This document shows, piece by piece, positions 1-9,622 of a stretch of 64,000 nt of DNA. Source of the stretch: CAZBBC01 sp964489835 (GTDB lineage: Bacteria > Calditrichota > Calditrichia > JAJRVZ01); assembly GCA_964489835.1 (NCBI GenBank), contig CAZBBC010000001.1:71660-135659 (forward strand), read 5' to 3'. How positions within the stretch are numbered: position 1 is the stretch's first letter; the number at the start of each line of letters is the position of its first letter. The position numbers and the translations under genes were made by a program. Under the pieces are notes generated by a model. It did not search any database. It was not told the origin of the DNA and was given only the letters and a program-made list of their open reading frames with translations.

Positions 1-65
1 TAATGAATCTCTGTGCGAATAATTTCAGAATCCGGATTCACTAGAGAAAAATTTTTACGTATCAT
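1..65 (-). CDS. 5' end of an unidentified gene leaving the left edge
   Basis: Read on the minus strand, an AGGAG (about 12 bases upstream) precedes an ATG at 65-63, and the frame stays open for 21 codons to the window edge (begins MIRKNFSLVNPDSEIIRTEI). The ribosome site and the orientation, matching the next gene, are the only support. The fragment is too short to name, and the SD spacing is long. Confidence 0.4.
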   Translation of the reverse strand, partial: MIRKNFSLVNPDSEIIRTEIH

Positions 66-282
66 AAATATGAAACTCTCCTTTTGGAATTTATTAACAA
101 TTTAATTTTAAGATAAAACGTGTGAAGAAAAGGATAGGGTTGAATCATAGGCCATAGAAAGAAAGATAATAACGTAGATACGATTTTACATATTTTACAA
201 CAAATAATATTACGAAAATAGTCTATTAATAGATAATTGACAAAAAATAATGCGATTTCCGCAGATTCTTAAATGGAAAAAA

Positions 283-618
283 CTATAAACGACTGACAAA
301 TTTCGCCAGATCTGTCAGGGTTGGATCCTTGATGAGAGAAAAAGCGGGCATATTATCCCGGCCGTTCTGAATTATATCTTTTATTTCTTCTACAGTCCGG
401 CCATTGTTTTGAATACTGGGTTTGTCTCCAAATCCCTCGCCACTAGCCCCATGACAACGTGCACAATTATTTTTGTAAACAGCCGTAATTGCGGGTGAAG
501 TCTCTCCCTGTTTTTCAATTGTTCCCGAGCCGGTTATTGTTTTTACCTGATATATAATTAAAACGAAGGCAGCAGCTGCAATTACAACAACAAAAAAGAT
601 CAATGGTGTTTTTTTCAT
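283..618 (-). CDS. Membrane-anchored monohaem cytochrome c
   Basis: A 111-residue c-type cytochrome, probably held at the outer face of the inner membrane by one N-terminal segment (about residues 5-25) that is not followed by an obvious signal-peptidase site. The haem site is CARCH (Cys52, Cys55, His56), and Met90 in the NMPAF stretch is the likely second axial ligand. Size and motif order match the small class I electron carriers that serve terminal oxidases or periplasmic reductases. AGAGG lies upstream of the ATG. No oxidase or reductase gene is adjacent, so its partner is unknown. A small hairpin (TGCG at 251-254 with CGCA at 260-263) followed by a T-run on the minus strand could end transcription. 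The family is certain; the partner is not. Confidence 0.9.
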   Translation of the reverse strand: MKKTPLIFFVVVIAAAAFVLIIYQVKTITGSGTIEKQGETSPAITAVYKNNCARCHGASGEGFGDKPSIQNNGRTVEEIKDIIQNGRDNMPAFSLIKDPTLTDLAKFVSRL

Positions 619-791
619 AACGATGTCCTCTTCATTCTGCGGAATTAAGGTTATTTTTTAGTTCCAAATGAAAACAGTGAAAACTATCACCAAAGGTTTT
701 TTTAACGAGAGTTATCTGGAAATTTTGTTGTTAATAAATTTGTCGGATGATAACTAACATTACAAAAATAGAGTAAAAAGGGCAACATATT

Positions 792-1256
792 TTATCTCAA
801 ACCCTTTAAATCATTTAACAAATCTGCTGCATGCAATTTTACATTTACCTTTGGGTAAACTTTTGTGATTATACCAACCGGATCAATTAAATAGGTTGAA
901 CGAATAATGCCCATAAAGGATTTTCCATAAAGGGATTTTTGTTTCCATACATCATATTTTTCGCATACTTCGCCTGATTCATCGCTCAGCAATAAAAAGG
1001 GTAACTGATACTTTTCTGAAAATTTTTTATGACGCATGGCACTATCTTTACTAATGCCAAGGATAACGGTATCCATCATTTGAAAGTTTGGGAAGTCATC
1101 ACGAAAATTACAGGCTTCCGTTGTACATCCCGGTGTCATATCTTTTGGATAAAAATAGATAATCACCCACTTTCCGCGATAATCACCCAGGGAGTGCTTA
1201 TTACCTTCCTGGTCAGTAAGTGAAAAATCCGGGGCCATAGTACCCTGTTCTAACAT
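792..1256 (-). CDS. bcp: Thioredoxin-dependent peroxiredoxin, Bcp/PrxQ type
   Basis: A 154-residue peroxiredoxin that reduces hydrogen peroxide and organic hydroperoxides using thioredoxin. The active site TPGCTTEACNFRD gives the peroxidatic Cys44 with Thr41 nearby, and a Cys49 four residues on that is typical of Bcp/PrxQ enzymes forming an intramolecular disulfide. The length is normal for the family. AGGAGG sits before the ATG. It is transcribed alone, in the same direction as the cytochrome gene but 173 bases away. An inverted repeat about 85-110 bases upstream (1339-1366) could be an operator. Confidence 0.95.
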   Translation of the reverse strand: MLEQGTMAPDFSLTDQEGNKHSLGDYRGKWVIIYFYPKDMTPGCTTEACNFRDDFPNFQMMDTVILGISKDSAMRHKKFSEKYQLPFLLLSDESGEVCEKYDVWKQKSLYGKSFMGIIRSTYLIDPVGIITKVYPKVNVKLHAADLLNDLKGLR

Positions 1257-1338
1257 GTAATAATCCTCCTGCTTATAATTTCATAAAACATGTAATTTAT
1301 TATATGGGTATAAAATTATGCAACATAAGAATTCCCGA

Positions 1339-1366
1339 AAACCATATGGTCTTCACAATATGGTTT
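1339..1366. promoter_or_regulatory. Inverted repeat between bcp and the LVIVD protein gene
   Basis: AAACCATAT (1339-1347) and ATATGGTTT (1358-1366) are perfect 9-base arms around a 10-base spacer. The left arm overlaps a second palindrome, ACCATATGGT (1341-1350). It lies in the 372-base gap between the divergent bcp and the gene at 1629, in which I see no other gene. It could be a binding site for a dimeric regulator or an RNA hairpin. Confidence 0.35.
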
Positions 1367-1628
1367 ATAGTGATTATTTGAAAACAATCATCCATCAGCA
1401 CCTGTTATAATGCAAAATTCTTGAGGTTAAATAACAAAAGCAAAAAAAAATAAAAAAACTCAACTTTTCTCTCAAAACAATGATAATAGGATATATACTT
1501 ATGCTTCCCCAATCTAGTAGGTAAAACCTTGCTTTTTTAGAGGTTGTGGTTTAAATTAAAATTCATTTAACTATATATAAATTCAATTAGTTGCATCCGG
1601 TAACCACCATTTTATAGTGGAGTATAAT

Positions 1629-4600
1629 ATGAAAAAGTTTGACCATTTCTATGCAAACGTAATGGTTTTTATCATCGCAATGGTCCTTCTTAATTCCTCT
1701 ATGGCAATGGCGCAGAGAGCAAGCGCCGAATTTATTTCTTCGATTCTACCAACCCATTTGGAAACCGGCCAGGAAATTAAAGATGGCATTCAGAACGTTT
1801 CTTATAGTGATAATGTTTTATATGTCGTTAACATTTGGGCAGGTATACAGGTTGTTGATGTTTCGGACAAGGCAAATCCTAAAGAAATCGGAAAATATCA
1901 GAATGAACATCGCGCTCATAATTTTTATATACAAGGTAACTATGGCTATCTATCCGACGAACTTGAGGGGGTTCAAATACTTGATATTTCCAACCCGCGA
2001 GCAATTACCCGGGTGGGAAGAATAGAAACTACCGGCAATGCGTTTTGGGTAGTTGCTGACCTTCCCTATGTGTATGTTGCTGAGGAAGAGAATGGTGTGG
2101 TTGTTTATGATGTAACGAATATGTCCAGTCCCCAGGTTCTTGGAAAATATGATACCCCCGGCTGGGCGTGGGAATTAATCCTCAGCGAAAATATTGTCTA
2201 TGTTGCTGATAAATCCGGCGGATTGCAGATTTTAGATTTTTCTGATAAAAATAATCCGGTTCGGATAGGTCAATTTCTCGGACCTAAAAATGCCCGTTCT
2301 ATTTCACTGGAAGATAATTTAATTTTTATGGCAGATGGTGCGGAATGTGTATGTATCATCGACGTGAGTAATCCAAAATTTCCTGCTCTTATAAATAAAA
2401 TGAGTGTGGATGGATATATTGCCGACGTTTTTAAATCTGGAAAAAATTTATTTATGGCCAATGAAACACAGCAGAGTATGGAAATTCTTGATGTCTCATC
2501 CCTTCCCAACCTGATACCGGGGGGCAGTTATCAGGCAGAAGATAAGATATATGGTCTGTGGAAGGAAGATGTGTATGTCTTTGTTGCGGCAAACAGTAAG
2601 ACATTAATTTTACGTTATAATAGTCCTCCAAAGTTGGCAGTTATTGAGGATCGCGTTCACAATGAGCAGGAAGCTGTGACAATAACCGCGGAGGCCTTTG
2701 ATCCCGACGGGGATGTACTCTTTTTTGAAGTTGAAAATCTTCCTGAAGGCGCTGTTTTTGACAGTTTAAATGGTACCCTGACCTGGATACCCACTTTTGA
2801 ACAATCAGGCGTCTATACCGACATAACTATACGTGTTGTCGAATTTACTGACAGTCGATTGACGGATGAAAAGCACTTTACCATTACAATTAATCATGTT
2901 AACCGTCCGCCCTCTTTACCTGAAGTTGAAGACCAAAGAGTTAATGAAAATGATATCCTTACGTTTGAAATTGCCGAGGGTTCAGATGAGGATAAAGAAG
3001 ATCTCGGACAGCTGGTTTACTCAGTTGAAAACCTTCCGGAAGGTGCTTCCTTTGATCCGCTAAAGCGTGTATTTTCGTGGAAACCCACCTATGAACAATC
3101 AGGAATTTATTCTCTTGATTTTGTTGTTTCCGATCAGGCCGGAGGTATTGATCGTGATGCCTGCACCATTACGGTCAGTCATGTGGATCGTAAACCGGTA
3201 ATTCAGGCCATTGCTCCTATAACCATCAATGAAAATGAATTATTGGAATTTACAGTTAAGGGTCAGGATCCAGACAAGGAAGACCAAAAGGCCATATCAT
3301 TCAGGGTTATTGGTCTCCCTGAAGGCGCCACTTTCTCAACAAAAGACAATAAAGTATCCTGGACACCCAGTTATGATCAATCGGGAACGTATGAAAACTT
3401 AACTTTTATAATGAAAGCCGGAAATTTATCTGATACGACAGTTACCAGTATAACTGTCCGACATATAAACAGACCCCCGGTAATGTACGATATCGCCGGA
3501 CAAACGGTTGAAGAAAATAAAACACTAAGATTTGATATTGGCGGAGCTGATCCCGACACAGAAGATCAGGGAAAACTGATATATTCAGCCTCGAATCTTC
3601 CCGAAGGCGCAGCTTTTCATCCTGATTCCATGTTTTTTTCCTGGATACCCACCTATGAACAATCGGGTACTTATGACAATGTGGTCTTTACCGTCACCGA
3701 TCCATCGGGCCTTAAAGCTACCAGAACAACGACCATAAAAGTTAATCATGTTAATCGACCGCCGGTTCTCAATCAGCCACCAGTGCAAACTGTTGATGAA
3801 AATTCACCATTGACATTTAATTTAGAAGGAAATGATCCCGATAAAGAAGATCAAAACAGCCTTAAATATAGTGCAAAAAAATTACCAGAAGGTGCTGCTC
3901 TTGAGGGAACCAGGTTCAGCTGGATACCTACATTTGAACAGTCCGGGGATTATACCGTAGACTTTACTTTAAGCGATGGCCAGCAATCGGATACGAAATC
4001 TGTAAAAATAACCGTAAATCATATAAATCGTATGCCAGCGATCGAACCAATAGAGCCACAGGTTGTAGATGAAAATAAGCCGCTTCAAATAAAAGTTATT
4101 GGGACAGATCCGGACAAAGAGGATACCGGGAAGTGGACTCTCGCGGCAAATCAACTCCCGGAAGGGGCGGTTTTTTCTCCTCAATCTGCTATGTTTTCGT
4201 GGACCCCGACGTTTGAGCAATCCGGTACATATTCAGTGACTTTCACTAATACAGATGAAAAGGGTCTGACAGCAACCCAAGAGGCGAAAATCACGGTTAA
4301 CCATATTAATCGTATCCCCGTTTTTAATCCTATATCGCCCTTAACTGTAGATGAAAATACGCCTGTAAATTTTGTTGTGCCAGCCGGTGAGGATCCGGAT
4401 ATTGAAGATGCACAGAAATTGACATACACGGTTCAGAATTTGCCGGAAGGAGCAACCTTCGATCCGGTAACCCGCACCCTAAACTGGACCCCAACCTATG
4501 ATCAGTCAGGAATATATGAAATTCCGATTTTGCTGACAGATGGTGAATTTAATGTAACACAGATCATCTCCATATCAGTAACTCATGTCAATCGTGCACC

Positions 4601-5747
4601 AACGCTGCCCGATATCCCTGATCAAACCGTCGATGAAAACCAGGTGTTTAATTATACTGTTCAATTCAACGATCCTGATAAGGAAGATGAGGGAAAACTA
4701 AAACTGAGTGCGTCTAATTTGCCGGAGGGAATGACTTTTAATAGCGCTAGCGGTGTTTTACAATGGACACCAACATACAATCAGGCGGGAACCTATCCAG
4801 GTCTTCAACTGATGGTACAGGATGCTGCCGGATTAAAAGCGGAGAAATCTTTTACGGTAACAGTGACAAATGTTAACCGTTCCCCCCAATTAACGTCGGT
4901 TCCTAATCAAACGGTATTGGAAAACGCGGTACTGTCTGTCACATTGCAAGGAACAGATCCTGATGAAGAAGACATTGGCAAACTACAATATTCCGCTGAA
5001 AATCTACCCAGTGGAGCAATCCTTGATCCGATAGCAGGTACTTTAAATTGGACACCTAATTACACCCAGGCCGGTTCCTATGACTTAAAAGTGAAGGTTA
5101 CCGATACCGGCGGATTAACAGCAGAAACCTCTGTCTTGGCTGAAGTTATGGATGTGAACCGCTCACCACAGATTCAATCGGTTGAGGCAAAAACAGTGAA
5201 AGAAGGGGCCGCGTTGACCTTCGCTTTATCGGCAAGCGATGAAGATACAGACAACACACTTACCTTTAGTATTGATAATCTTCCGGCCGGGGCAAATCTG
5301 AATCCTGATAATGGAAATTTTTCATGGACCCCTGATTTTGATCAGGCGGGAGATTATACCCTGTCGGCCAAAGTTTCTGATAAAACCGCAGAAAGTACTA
5401 CAACAATATCAATTATAGTAAATAATATCAACCGGGTACCGGTGATAGAGGGAGATGTTTCCATCAGTGTAACCGTTGGTGAAAATGCTGAATTCAGTTT
5501 TTCTGCCTCAGATCCTGATGGCGATAATCTTACTTTTACTGCCACTGATATACCAGAAGGAGCTCGCCTGGATCCTGGAAGTGGAAAGATCAGTTGGACA
5601 CCATCGGAAGATCAGATCGGAAATTTTTCATTTACCGTAACAGTATCAGATGGTGTTGATAATGCGGAGGCAACGGGTCGTATAACTGTAAACCCCAAGC
5701 CTGCGATTCAGGATCAAACACCGGCTGATTCTATAAAGCAGAACTAA
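1629..5747 (+). CDS. Giant secreted LVIVD-propeller protein with 11 Ig/cadherin-like repeats
   Basis: A 1372-residue exported protein. The start is taken at the ATG at 1629, preceded by TGGAG; an in-frame GTG lies 12 bases upstream. A signal peptide (about residues 1-29, ending near AMAQ) is followed by about 300 residues of LVIVD-type repeats, each with a variant of VVDVSDKANP or ILDISNP, expected to fold as a beta-propeller. From about residue 345 there are 11 repeats of about 90 residues of the putative-Ig (He_PIG) type. Each contains PEGA...W.PT..QSG.Y and is joined by NHVNRPP-like linkers. Early repeats have EQSG and later ones QAG, so the array diverges along its length. It ends without a type IX sorting domain or membrane anchor. 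A role in surface adhesion or polymer binding is inferred from the architecture. Confidence 0.85.
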   Translation: MKKFDHFYANVMVFIIAMVLLNSSMAMAQRASAEFISSILPTHLETGQEIKDGIQNVSYSDNVLYVVNIWAGIQVVDVSDKANPKEIGKYQNEHRAHNFYIQGNYGYLSDELEGVQILDISNPRAITRVGRIETTGNAFWVVADLPYVYVAEEENGVVVYDVTNMSSPQVLGKYDTPGWAWELILSENIVYVADKSGGLQILDFSDKNNPVRIGQFLGPKNARSISLEDNLIFMADGAECVCIIDVSNPKFPALINKMSVDGYIADVFKSGKNLFMANETQQSMEILDVSSLPNLIPGGSYQAEDKIYGLWKEDVYVFVAANSKTLILRYNSPPKLAVIEDRVHNEQEAVTITAEAFDPDGDVLFFEVENLPEGAVFDSLNGTLTWIPTFEQSGVYTDITIRVVEFTDSRLTDEKHFTITINHVNRPPSLPEVEDQRVNENDILTFEIAEGSDEDKEDLGQLVYSVENLPEGASFDPLKRVFSWKPTYEQSGIYSLDFVVSDQAGGIDRDACTITVSHVDRKPVIQAIAPITINENELLEFTVKGQDPDKEDQKAISFRVIGLPEGATFSTKDNKVSWTPSYDQSGTYENLTFIMKAGNLSDTTVTSITVRHINRPPVMYDIAGQTVEENKTLRFDIGGADPDTEDQGKLIYSASNLPEGAAFHPDSMFFSWIPTYEQSGTYDNVVFTVTDPSGLKATRTTTIKVNHVNRPPVLNQPPVQTVDENSPLTFNLEGNDPDKEDQNSLKYSAKKLPEGAALEGTRFSWIPTFEQSGDYTVDFTLSDGQQSDTKSVKITVNHINRMPAIEPIEPQVVDENKPLQIKVIGTDPDKEDTGKWTLAANQLPEGAVFSPQSAMFSWTPTFEQSGTYSVTFTNTDEKGLTATQEAKITVNHINRIPVFNPISPLTVDENTPVNFVVPAGEDPDIEDAQKLTYTVQNLPEGATFDPVTRTLNWTPTYDQSGIYEIPILLTDGEFNVTQIISISVTHVNRAPTLPDIPDQTVDENQVFNYTVQFNDPDKEDEGKLKLSASNLPEGMTFNSASGVLQWTPTYNQAGTYPGLQLMVQDAAGLKAEKSFTVTVTNVNRSPQLTSVPNQTVLENAVLSVTLQGTDPDEEDIGKLQYSAENLPSGAILDPIAGTLNWTPNYTQAGSYDLKVKVTDTGGLTAETSVLAEVMDVNRSPQIQSVEAKTVKEGAALTFALSASDEDTDNTLTFSIDNLPAGANLNPDNGNFSWTPDFDQAGDYTLSAKVSDKTAESTTTISIIVNNINRVPVIEGDVSISVTVGENAEFSFSASDPDGDNLTFTATDIPEGARLDPGSGKISWTPSEDQIGNFSFTVTVSDGVDNAEATGRITVNPKPAIQDQTPADSIKQN

Positions 5748-5772
5748 CCGTTGACCACCGAATTTGATTTTG

Positions 5773-6393
5773 ATGATGCGTATCCTTCAAAGTATAAAAA
5801 AACGGTCAAAAAACTATTTCTTATCCGGCATATTGGTCGTTGTTCCAATTGTCATTACTATTTTTGTTTTAAAGGCGATTTTCACCTTTCTGGATGAGTT
5901 GCTGTTACCCTATTTAAGACCGCAACTCGGATATTGGGTGCCCGGCATTGGTATTATTATCATGTTGGTCGGTATATATCTGGTCGGTATTTTTGTAACC
6001 AATTTTCTTGGTAAAAAATTTATCAATCTCGGGGAAAGAATTGTACTAAAAATTCCCATTGCCAAGTCTATTTACGGATCTGTTAAGCAGATATTAGAAA
6101 CATTTTCTTTTAAGACAGATCAATCAGGTAAAAAAGTTGTAATGGTAGAATATCCGAAAGAAAATGTATGGTCGATTGGATTGGTTAATGGAGAAATAAC
6201 TCATCCTGAAAGTAAAGAAAAATTATATAATATCCTTATAATTGCCGCCATTAACCCCGCTTCTGGTTTTTTTATTCTTGTTCCTCAAGCTAATATACTG
6301 CATCTGAATATTACAGTAGAGGAAGCTATGAAATGGATTGTCTCCGGTGGCATTGTTACACCCGATCAGTTCAAGCTCTCGCGAAACGTATAA
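5773..6393 (+). CDS. DUF502 family inner-membrane protein
   Basis: About 206 residues with two hydrophobic hairpin segments near the N-terminus (roughly residues 16-40 and 55-80), followed by a soluble domain with the family-typical stretches YGSVKQILETF and NPASGFFILVP. DUF502 proteins are widespread in bacteria and chloroplasts, and no reaction is established. The true start is uncertain: ATG codons at 5773 and 5776 and a TTG at 5764 are all possible, and no clear ribosome site is present. It follows the repeat protein by about 25 bases and may be co-transcribed with it. Confidence 0.8.
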   Translation: MMRILQSIKKRSKNYFLSGILVVVPIVITIFVLKAIFTFLDELLLPYLRPQLGYWVPGIGIIIMLVGIYLVGIFVTNFLGKKFINLGERIVLKIPIAKSIYGSVKQILETFSFKTDQSGKKVVMVEYPKENVWSIGLVNGEITHPESKEKLYNILIIAAINPASGFFILVPQANILHLNITVEEAMKWIVSGGIVTPDQFKLSRNV

Positions 6394-6466
6394 AATGATA
6401 AATAAGGTTAAATCAATTATATTTTCGGCATTCTCTCCCAAGAATACCCGGAAGAATCTTTAATTG

Positions 6467-6880
6467 TTATTTTTTACCGCCCTGTTTATTTTGTTTCTGT
6501 TCTCCGCCTTTTTGGGCCTGATTTTCCAGGGGTCCCCCTCCTCTTTGCTCCTGCCGGACATTATTTTCCTGTTCTTGCTTTTCAATAGTATTCTGTAAAT
6601 TATCGTTAATGCCATCGCCATCCAAATCGACAAAACGTTGTCTTTTTTTATTTTCTTTTAATTTTTGCCAATCCGAATCTAACCCATTAGGAATTCCATC
6701 GCCATCATGATCAGGGGCATTATCATTATATCCATCCCCGTTTTTATCTATAAATTGCTGTTCACCTGATTTAATATTAGTATTCTTGTCTGTTCTGGTG
6801 GTATCCTGGGCCAGGAGGCCGTGGAAAGGAAAACTCATCATCATAATGATAGATATAAATAGTAGCGTTTCTTTTTTCAT
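6467..6880 (-). CDS. Secreted DGDG-repeat (thrombospondin type 3-like) protein
   Basis: A 137-residue exported protein with a signal peptide ending near LLAQ (residues 1-25). It contains calcium-loop motifs NGDGYND, HDGDGIPN and LDGDGIND between about residues 45 and 95, and a Gln/Gly/Lys-rich tail. The middle shares the exact stretch YNDNAPDHDGDGIPNGLD with the larger protein at 9847-10575, so the two are paralogues. The gene begins 24 bases after the stop of the sigma-54 activator and is probably in its transcript. Asp-rich loops of this kind bind Ca2+ in thrombospondin type 3 and dockerin-like repeats. No catalytic domain is visible. The function is unknown, but surface or extracellular location is likely. 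Confidence 0.75.
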   Translation of the reverse strand: MKKETLLFISIIMMMSFPFHGLLAQDTTRTDKNTNIKSGEQQFIDKNGDGYNDNAPDHDGDGIPNGLDSDWQKLKENKKRQRFVDLDGDGINDNLQNTIEKQEQENNVRQEQRGGGPLENQAQKGGEQKQNKQGGKK

Positions 6881-6904
6881 TTTTAACCCTTTTATACTTT
6901 TAAG

Positions 6905-8284
6905 TTACTGACGTTTAGTATTAATTATATTCATTTTTTGCATTCGGGAGCGTAAATGTCGTTCAGAAATACCTAATAATTTTGCGGCTTGGCTTTGATT
7001 GCCCTTTTTTAATTCCAAGGCTTCATCAATCATTGTATTTTCAAAAGCGGCAACTTTTTCGATATAAGAATCTGTGAAATCATGGGGATCTAAAATCGCC
7101 CGCTCGGTGGATATTGATAATCCGGCCGGTAGATCATTGGTTGTGATCATGGTTTCTCGTGACATGACGATGGCACGTTCGATGATGTTTTCCAATTCGC
7201 GAATATTACCCGGAAAATGATAGCGCATCAGGTAATCCTGTCCCTCCTTACTGATACCACTGATATTTTTTCCGTTTTCCTTTGAATATTTGTCAAGAAA
7301 AAAACGGATCAGGATAGGAATATCTGATTTTCGTTCACGTAACGGAGGTAAATTGATGGTAACGACATTGATCCGGTAAAACAGATCTTCACGAAAACGT
7401 CCCTCTTTGATCATCTGTATAAGATTTCTATTGGTAGCAGTAATTACACGTACATCTACTTTCAGGGTTTTTGCGCCTCCGACTCTTTCAAATTCTCCGA
7501 ATTGCAGAGCACGTAATAATTTTACCTGAGTCTGAAGTGGAATGTCTCCTATTTCATCGATAAAAAGAGTGCCACCATCGGCTTGCTCAAATCTACCAGC
7601 ACGTTGTGATATCGCACCGGTGAAAGATCCTTTTTCATGTCCGAAAAGTTCACTTTCAAGTAAATTCTCAGAAAGAGCGGCACAATTTACAGTAATAAGT
7701 GGCTTATCTCTTCTGTCACTGCCGTAATGAATCGCTTTGGCTATCAGTTCTTTTCCTGTACCACTTTCACCACAGATAAGTGCGGTTGCTTTGCTTTTTG
7801 CAACACGACCGGCAGTATTCAGAACCTCTTCCATTTCTCCGCTCTGGGAAATAATGGCGTCAAATTTGTATTTTTCTTTGAGTTGTTCCTTTAGTAATTT
7901 ATTCTCAGAAACAAGGTAGCGATGATCTTTTGCTTTCCTGACAAGAATCTCTAATTCATCCAGGTCCACGGGTTTTGATAAATAATCAAAAGCTCCTTCT
8001 TTCATAACCTGAACAGCATCACCTGTATCGCTGAATGCAGTAATAACAACCACTGGAATTTCCGGATTGAAACGTTTGATCTGCTGCACGACTTCCAAAC
8101 CATTCATTTCAGACATCCGGAAATCAGTTAAAACCAGATCAATATTTCCACTATAAATAATAGAAAGACCTTCAGCGCCTGAATTTGCAGACAATACTGT
8201 ATAATTGCGGCGTTTTAAAAAAGATTTAATTGAGGTGATTTGTGCTGGTTCGTCATCAATCAATAGTATACGAAAATCGTTCAT
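6905..8284 (-). CDS. NtrC-family sigma-54-dependent response regulator
   Basis: A 459-residue transcription activator with three domains. The receiver (1-118) has Asp10/Asp11, phospho-acceptor Asp54, Thr82 and Lys104. The AAA+ domain (about 140-375) has Walker A GESGTGKE (172-179), a sigma-54-contacting loop GSFTGA (219-224; most enhancer-binding proteins have GAFTGA) and Walker B TLFIDEIGD. A Fis-type helix-turn-helix is at about 428-453 (SQAAKLLGISERHLRSRM). It is therefore expected to be phosphorylated by a histidine kinase and to open sigma-54 promoters. The kinase at 10868 is the obvious partner. GAGAGGGG precedes the ATG. It lies 43 bases after the barrel-protein gene, and the two DGDG protein genes flank the pair. 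Direct targets are probably the two sigma-54-like promoters within this locus. Confidence 0.95.
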   Translation of the reverse strand: MNDFRILLIDDEPAQITSIKSFLKRRNYTVLSANSGAEGLSIIYSGNIDLVLTDFRMSEMNGLEVVQQIKRFNPEIPVVVITAFSDTGDAVQVMKEGAFDYLSKPVDLDELEILVRKAKDHRYLVSENKLLKEQLKEKYKFDAIISQSGEMEEVLNTAGRVAKSKATALICGESGTGKELIAKAIHYGSDRRDKPLITVNCAALSENLLESELFGHEKGSFTGAISQRAGRFEQADGGTLFIDEIGDIPLQTQVKLLRALQFGEFERVGGAKTLKVDVRVITATNRNLIQMIKEGRFREDLFYRINVVTINLPPLRERKSDIPILIRFFLDKYSKENGKNISGISKEGQDYLMRYHFPGNIRELENIIERAIVMSRETMITTNDLPAGLSISTERAILDPHDFTDSYIEKVAAFENTMIDEALELKKGNQSQAAKLLGISERHLRSRMQKMNIINTKRQ

Positions 8285-8327
8285 TCCTGATACCCCTCTC
8301 TATTGGATATTAATGGCCTCGTTAATC

Positions 8328-9491
8328 TTAAAAGGTCCACTGTATGCCTCCGCCCAAAATAGCATTCTTGTATTTATACCAATAACTGTTCGAGTCATTT
8401 TCGATATACCCATAATAGAAATTGACTTTGAGTAAATTGAGCCAGCTCTTATTGATGTAAAACGATTTATAGAAATTGAAATAAATACTTTTCTGATCGT
8501 CAACCCGTGTTCCACCCAACCCAACAGTATCATCCGCTGTTGTATAAGCCTGTTCACTGATATAATTTTTAGAAAAGAGGGAGCCGCCAATTTGTACTTT
8601 CATCGACCAGGGAAGTATCCATGTTAATCCTGAAGAGACACTGCTGCTTTCAAAACTAAAAGGGTCGTCAAATAATTCTTCGTCCTGATAATAACTATCG
8701 GTATTGATATACTTGATTTGATCGGTTAGGCTGATTTGTCGTCGATATTGGATAAAGATACCTAAATTTTCATGTAACGATTGTGCAAGACGTGTTAAAA
8801 CAATCGCCTGCTGTAAGCTGGGAATCTCTGTCATCGTGATTATTTGAGATTCCTCAACCATATTGCCCCGCCCACGTCCACTCCCCAAGGATGTTGTGTA
8901 TGTATTCTCGCCAGCAAATGATTTATATCCGAAGTCAGCTTCAAAAATAATTGTTGTTCGGGAGGCAAAAGATTTATTAGCCTGGAGAAAAACAAAGTGA
9001 CGAAAATTGTTTAAATCCGGCAAGTTTGAATAATTTCGATAACGGAAATTATAACCGGCTTTCACAAATAAGAAATCAAGATCAAAACGTATGTTGGAAT
9101 ATAAATATATCTGTGTATAATCATAGTAATTATAGTCCTCGCCATTCAGACGCATTGTCCCATCACTTCCCAGATATAGGGTATGACGATCTTCATTGCC
9201 AAAAGAATAATTGTAATTTAATCCAAATTCGTGTAAAGAAAAATTACGATCGTATGTGTCCCGGTATAGAAGAAAACTTCCCCTGTAGTGCAGGTTCATA
9301 TTTGAATCATCCGGACGATAGTTTAAACTCATCTCAATATTAGTCAATAAATCCTGTGTTGGTGTTGGAGAGCGGAATAAATTATCATCATAGTAAGATG
9401 AAATTTCAAGATTCTTGGTAAACTGGGCCTGCATTTGATTGGCGCATGATAGGATAAAGCCAATGGTTAAAATATATTTAAATGTCTTCAA
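8328..9491 (-). CDS. Outer-membrane beta-barrel protein
   Basis: The best start is the TTG at 9491, with AGGG eight bases upstream, giving a signal peptide (MKTFKYILTIGFILSCANQMQAQ) and a protein of 387 residues. The mature chain alternates polar and aromatic residues in many short strands separated by Asn/Asp/Gly/Ser turns, and ends GGGIQWTF. A terminal Phe is typical of BAM-inserted barrels. No TonB box or plug domain is visible. It resembles hypothetical 12-16-strand barrels rather than a named porin. A sigma-54-like promoter (9535-9550) and an enhancer-like dyad (9623-9660) lie upstream. Its neighbours are a sigma-54 activator and secreted Asp-rich proteins, so it may export, anchor or sense the latter; this is inference. 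Confidence 0.75.
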   Translation of the reverse strand: MKTFKYILTIGFILSCANQMQAQFTKNLEISSYYDDNLFRSPTPTQDLLTNIEMSLNYRPDDSNMNLHYRGSFLLYRDTYDRNFSLHEFGLNYNYSFGNEDRHTLYLGSDGTMRLNGEDYNYYDYTQIYLYSNIRFDLDFLFVKAGYNFRYRNYSNLPDLNNFRHFVFLQANKSFASRTTIIFEADFGYKSFAGENTYTTSLGSGRGRGNMVEESQIITMTEIPSLQQAIVLTRLAQSLHENLGIFIQYRRQISLTDQIKYINTDSYYQDEELFDDPFSFESSSVSSGLTWILPWSMKVQIGGSLFSKNYISEQAYTTADDTVGLGGTRVDDQKSIYFNFYKSFYINKSWLNLLKVNFYYGYIENDSNSYWYKYKNAILGGGIQWTF

Positions 9492-9534
9492 TGTATTTTC
9501 CCTATAAGTTCTTTTCTGTTTTTGTATAAAATAC

Positions 9535-9550
9535 AACAAAAATGATGCCA
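9535..9550 (-). promoter_or_regulatory. Candidate sigma-54 (-24/-12) promoter of the barrel gene
   Basis: On the minus strand the sequence is TGGCATCATTTTTGTT. Against the consensus TGGCACG-N4-TTGC[AT] it keeps GG at -24, the N4 spacing and TTG at -12, but has T where the -12 C is expected. The predicted RNA start is near 9525, about 34 bases before the TTG start codon. The downstream gene sits next to a sigma-54 activator gene. Confidence 0.45.
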
Positions 9551-9622
9551 AATCGAGATCTATTGTAAAACTGAGATATATCAGACATATTCGGAAAGGA
9601 TCAATGTAAAATTAAATTAATA

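Noticed and set aside
1525..1545. GG...TTGCT resembling a sigma-54 promoter before the LVIVD gene
   Set aside because: The GG-to-GC spacing is one base short, and the -24 block does not match.
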